From Prevotellaceae bacterium (lineage in GTDB: Bacteria > Bacteroidota > Bacteroidia > Bacteroidales > UBA932): a stretch of DNA of 5,756 bases. The position numbers and the translations under genes are program-made. Of this stretch, positions 5,436 through 5,756 are shown piece after piece. Position 1 is the stretch's first letter, and the number at the start of each line of letters is the position of its first letter. The stretch is taken from contig JAIRKV010000299.1 of NCBI GenBank assembly GCA_031259935.1, forward strand, positions 1-5,756. The letters run 5' to 3'. The notes under the pieces were generated by a model. The model worked only from the letters and a program-made list of their open reading frames with translations, was not told the origin of the DNA and searched no databases.

Positions 5436-5756
5436 TTAAATATCCAAATACCTTAACGGTATCAATTCAACGTCGGTTAATTTTCCTGGTACGTAGTTGT
5501 TTATTTTATTCACATAAAAGCAGCAGCCGTATTTATTAAGGTACACAGGTATGGAATGGTCGAAGTCTTTTAAATCCAAAGGGCTAAGGTGAAATTTTTC
5601 AATCACCAAACGGCAGCGGTCGAGCATACCTTTAACAACTGTATCATATTCGTTTATAAATATTTCCATGCCTGCGGGTTCAAACTCGGCGGTCCAGAAA
5701 CTGTTCAAAATAAAAATGGAACCGCCGTATATCAATCTTAAATTAGTATCTGTTTT
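5436..5756 (-). CDS. Unrecognised protein, C-terminal 106 residues (5' end beyond the window)
   Basis: The frame is open from the right edge to TAA at 5436-5438, so the real start lies outside the window; the in-frame TTG at 5735 is probably internal because coding-like sequence continues upstream of it (KTDTNLRLIYGG). The visible part is a mixed alpha/beta soluble sequence with many aromatic residues, no signal peptide and no membrane segment. It ends with a Tyr/Asn/Lys-rich beta-like stretch (PVYLNKYGCCFYVNKINNY, then PGKLTDVELIPL). That ending vaguely recalls C-termini of structural proteins in Bacteroidota prophages, but this is only an impression and no function is assigned. It is convergent with the adaptor gene and separated from it by the palindromic repeat. 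Confidence 0.7.
   Translation of the reverse strand, partial: KTDTNLRLIYGGSIFILNSFWTAEFEPAGMEIFINEYDTVVKGMLDRCRLVIEKFHLSPLDLKDFDHSIPVYLNKYGCCFYVNKINNYVPGKLTDVELIPLRYLDI

Overview
The window looks like chromosomal DNA from a Bacteroidota bacterium, probably Bacteroidales-like. Three things support this: an AT-rich composition with A/T-dominated spacers and little visible Shine-Dalgarno signal; promoter elements of the Bacteroidota type (TTTG at -33 and TAnnTTTG at -7), best seen upstream of rnhB; and a short remnant of the Bacteroidota-type HU/HIG DNA-binding family. No species can be named from the sequence alone.

Layout. (1) Positions 1-2928, minus strand: cobalamin-dependent methionine synthase (metH). 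The first 976 residues are visible and the C-terminal part of the AdoMet-binding reactivation domain lies beyond the left edge. (2) Positions 2929-3041: a 113-bp spacer with a -7-type promoter motif for metH and three alternating copies of a short arm that can form competing hairpins. (3) Positions 3042-3665, minus strand: ribonuclease HII (rnhB), complete, with an apparent TTG start and a very good Bacteroidota promoter upstream. (4) Positions 3732-4192: about 460 bp without an intact gene, holding a 29-codon HU/HIG remnant and several short inverted repeats. (5) Positions 4193-5224, plus strand: a complete lipoprotein periplasmic adaptor (membrane fusion protein) of the RND efflux family. 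(6) Positions 5225-5435: a spacer with a strong 96-bp two-stem palindrome of the dispersed 'GTCATTGCGA...GAAGCAATCC' type. (7) Positions 5436-5756, minus strand: the C-terminal 106 residues of an unrecognised protein that continues past the right edge.

How the genes relate. rnhB and metH lie head-to-tail on the minus strand and may be partly co-transcribed, but they belong to unrelated processes (removal of RNA from RNA/DNA hybrids, and methionine/folate metabolism). The efflux adaptor normally works with an RND pump and an outer-membrane TolC-like channel. Neither is encoded next to it: the next gene downstream is on the opposite strand, so the adaptor is an orphan here.

The most unusual structure is around the adaptor. 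An exact 16-nt sequence (AATTTAAAGATTTAAA) occurs at 3957-3972 and, inverted, at 5401-5416. The left copy starts two bases after the stop codon of the truncated HU/HIG remnant, and the right copy starts two bases after the palindromic repeat. This could mark a rearranged or inserted segment, but AT-rich chance cannot be excluded. Nothing here clearly forms a new multi-gene system.
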